Shown piece by piece: positions 42,327 through 43,858 of a DNA stretch of 43,858 bases (positions within the stretch are counted from its first letter, which is position 1; each line of letters opens with the position of its first letter). Both the position numbers and the translations under genes were made by a program. The stretch comes from an uncultured Shimia sp. GTDB taxonomy: Bacteria; Pseudomonadota; Alphaproteobacteria; Rhodobacterales; Rhodobacteraceae. Where the stretch lies: assembly GCF_913054185.1 (NCBI RefSeq), contig NZ_CAJXIV010000024.1, positions 1 to 43,858 on the forward strand, in the 5' to 3' direction. The notes beneath the pieces are model-generated. The model searched no databases. It was not told the origin of the DNA and saw only the letters and a list, made by a program, of their open reading frames with translations.

Positions 42327-43858
42327 ATGCCCAAAAGAACCGACATCTCCTCGATCATGATCATCGGGGCCGGCCCCATTGTAATTGGTCAAGCCTGTGA
42401 ATTTGACTACTCCGGTGCCCAAGCCTGCAAAGCACTGCGAGAAGAGGGATATCGTGTCATCCTGGTGAACTCGAACCCGGCAACGATCATGACCGACCCC
42501 AACATGGCGGACGCAACCTATATCGAGCCAATCACACCAGAGATTGTCGCCAAGATCATCGAGAAAGAGCGCCCCGATGCGTTGCTGCCCACCATGGGTG
42601 GGCAGACAGGTCTGAACACCGCTTTGGCTGTCGAAGAAATGGGTGTGCTGGAAAAATTTGGCGTGGAGATGATTGGCGCGGACCGCGACGCCATCGAAAT
42701 GGCCGAAGACCGAAAACTGTTCCGCGAAGCCATGGACCGGCTTGGCATCGAAAACCCCCGCGCCTCGATTGTGACCGCGCCGAAGAAAGACGACGGCTCC
42801 GCTGATCTCGACGAAGGCATCCGCCTCGCACTGGAAGAACTCGACGACATTGGCCTGCCGGCCATCATTCGTCCAGCTTTCACTATGGGCGGCACCGGTG
42901 GCGGTGTGGCGTATAACCGCGAAGACTACATCCACTACTGCCGCACCGGCATGGACGCCTCCCCGGTGAACCAGATCCTCGTAGATGAAAGCCTGCTGGG
43001 CTGGAAAGAATTCGAAATGGAGGTTGTGCGCGACAAAGCGGACAACGCCATCATCGTTTGCGCCATTGAAAACATCGATCCCATGGGCGTGCACACCGGT
43101 GACTCCATCACTGTGGCCCCTGCGCTCACGCTGACCGACAAAGAATATCAGATCATGCGCAACGACTCGATCGCTGTGCTGCGGGAAATCGGCGTGGAAA
43201 CCGGCGGCTCCAACGTGCAGTGGGCAGTGAACCCAGCCGACGGCCGCATGGTTGTGATCGAAATGAACCCACGGGTGAGCCGCTCATCAGCGCTTGCGTC
43301 CAAAGCCACCGGTTTCCCAATTGCCAAAATCGCTGCAAAATTGGCGGTGGGTTTCACGCTGGACGAGCTCGACAACGACATCACCAAAGTCACCCCAGCG
43401 TCGTTTGAGCCATCCATCGACTATGTTGTGACCAAAATTCCGAAGTTCGCTTTTGAGAAATTCCCGGGCTCCAAGCCAAACCTGACCACGGCGATGAAAT
43501 CCGTCGGTGAAACCATGGCCATCGGCCGCACCATCCACGAATCCATGCAAAAGGCGCTGGCTTCTATGGAAAGTGGCCTGACCGGGTTTGACGAGGTCGA
43601 AATCGACGGCGCAGATGACACGGCTGACGGCAAAGCTGCGGTGATCAAAGCGATCAGCTTGGCCACACCGGACCGCATGCGCACCATCGCGCAAGCCATG
43701 CGCCATGGCCTAACCAACGACGAAATCCACAACGTCACCATGTTTGACCCGTGGTTCCTAGACCGTATCCGCGAGATTGTGGACACCGAAGCCGTGGTAG
43801 CCGCCAATGGCCTGCCAACAGATGAAAAGGCCATGCGCCAGCTCAAGATGCTGGGCTT
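42327..43858 (+). CDS. carB: Carbamoyl-phosphate synthase large subunit, 5-prime half
   Basis: The first 510 codons are present and the gene continues past the window end. The enzyme makes carbamoyl phosphate for pyrimidines and arginine. The N-terminal half contains [20 protein letters not shown], the carboxyphosphate ATP-grasp domain ([11 protein letters not shown] near residue 174, [18 protein letters not shown] near 312) and the start of the oligomerisation domain. GAGG precedes the ATG. The 195-base spacer to pabB carries divergent promoters. No deviation from the family is seen in the part present. Confidence 0.97.
   Translation, partial: MPKRTDISSIMIIGAGPIVIGQACEFDYSGAQACKALREEGYRVILVNSNPATIMTDPNMADATYIEPITPEIVAKIIEKERPDALLPTMGGQTGLNTALAVEEMGVLEKFGVEMIGADRDAIEMAEDRKLFREAMDRLGIENPRASIVTAPKKDDGSADLDEGIRLALEELDDIGLPAIIRPAFTMGGTGGGVAYNREDYIHYCRTGMDASPVNQILVDESLLGWKEFEMEVVRDKADNAIIVCAIENIDPMGVHTGDSITVAPALTLTDKEYQIMRNDSIAVLREIGVETGGSNVQWAVNPADGRMVVIEMNPRVSRSSALASKATGFPIAKIAAKLAVGFTLDELDNDITKVTPASFEPSIDYVVTKIPKFAFEKFPGSKPNLTTAMKSVGETMAIGRTIHESMQKALASMESGLTGFDEVEIDGADDTADGKAAVIKAISLATPDRMRTIAQAMRHGLTNDEIHNVTMFDPWFLDRIREIVDTEAVVAANGLPTDEKAMRQLKMLG

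Noticed and set aside
42132-43094. Upstream extension of the pabB frame on the minus strand
   Set aside because: This part lies opposite carB, has no similarity to PabB, and pabB has a natural ATG at 42131 where the family sequence begins.

Overview
The window looks like a stretch of alphaproteobacterial chromosome from the Roseobacter group (Rhodobacteraceae sensu lato). The evidence is a gcrA-type cell-cycle regulator, a perfect CtrA-type box (TTAA-N7-TTAA), a TRAP transporter operon, the methylmalonyl-CoA epimerase/DUF1467 pair, three DUF6455 genes and generally GC-rich codon use. This placement rests on family recognition, not on a database search. I found no rRNA, tRNA, CRISPR array or insertion sequence.

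Layout. 1-6372: a minus-strand catabolic operon (N-formylglutamate amidohydrolase family, TRAP DctQ-DctM-DctP, a glutamine-synthetase-like ligase, and the first codons of an aldehyde dehydrogenase) read divergently from an RpiR-type regulator. 6373-11592: a signalling island with a REC/degenerate-GGDEF regulator behind a perfect CtrA box, a LuxI-type acyl-homoserine-lactone synthase without a LuxR, an OB-fold-like protein, a membrane histidine kinase, an Hpt protein and a stand-alone receiver. 11778-17880: enoyl-CoA hydratase, a two-subunit molybdenum hydroxylase, a beta-barrel-like protein, GAPDH and a 47-residue membrane protein. 17950-25999: ABC-2 permease, gcrA, a membrane protein, a prephenate dehydrogenase-like gene, an MFS pump, AsmA and rimO.

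25994-27326 is an AT-richer insertion carrying a DUF3644 gene with a HEPN-like R-x4-H motif, bordered by nested palindromes. 27416-33681 holds small conserved genes (DUF1330, three tandem DUF6455 proteins, YigZ-like, M48 lipoprotein, DUF167), a histone-deacetylase-like amidohydrolase, a nitroreductase, an EI24 membrane protein, DUF1467 and methylmalonyl-CoA epimerase. 33857-43858 holds another receiver protein behind a near-CtrA box, a GNAT acetyltransferase, the DUF1800/DUF1501 pair, aspS, a palindrome-rich spacer, pabC/pabB and the first half of carB.

The strongest candidate for an unusual system is the 6.5-11.6 kb locus. It holds every protein type needed for a His-Asp-His-Asp relay ending on a receiver fused to a decayed cyclase domain, next to an autoinducer synthase and a CtrA site. 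The second is the foreign DUF3644 gene, a possible defence RNase. Housekeeping genes (gap, gcrA, rimO, aspS, pabB, carB) show that the surroundings are core chromosome.
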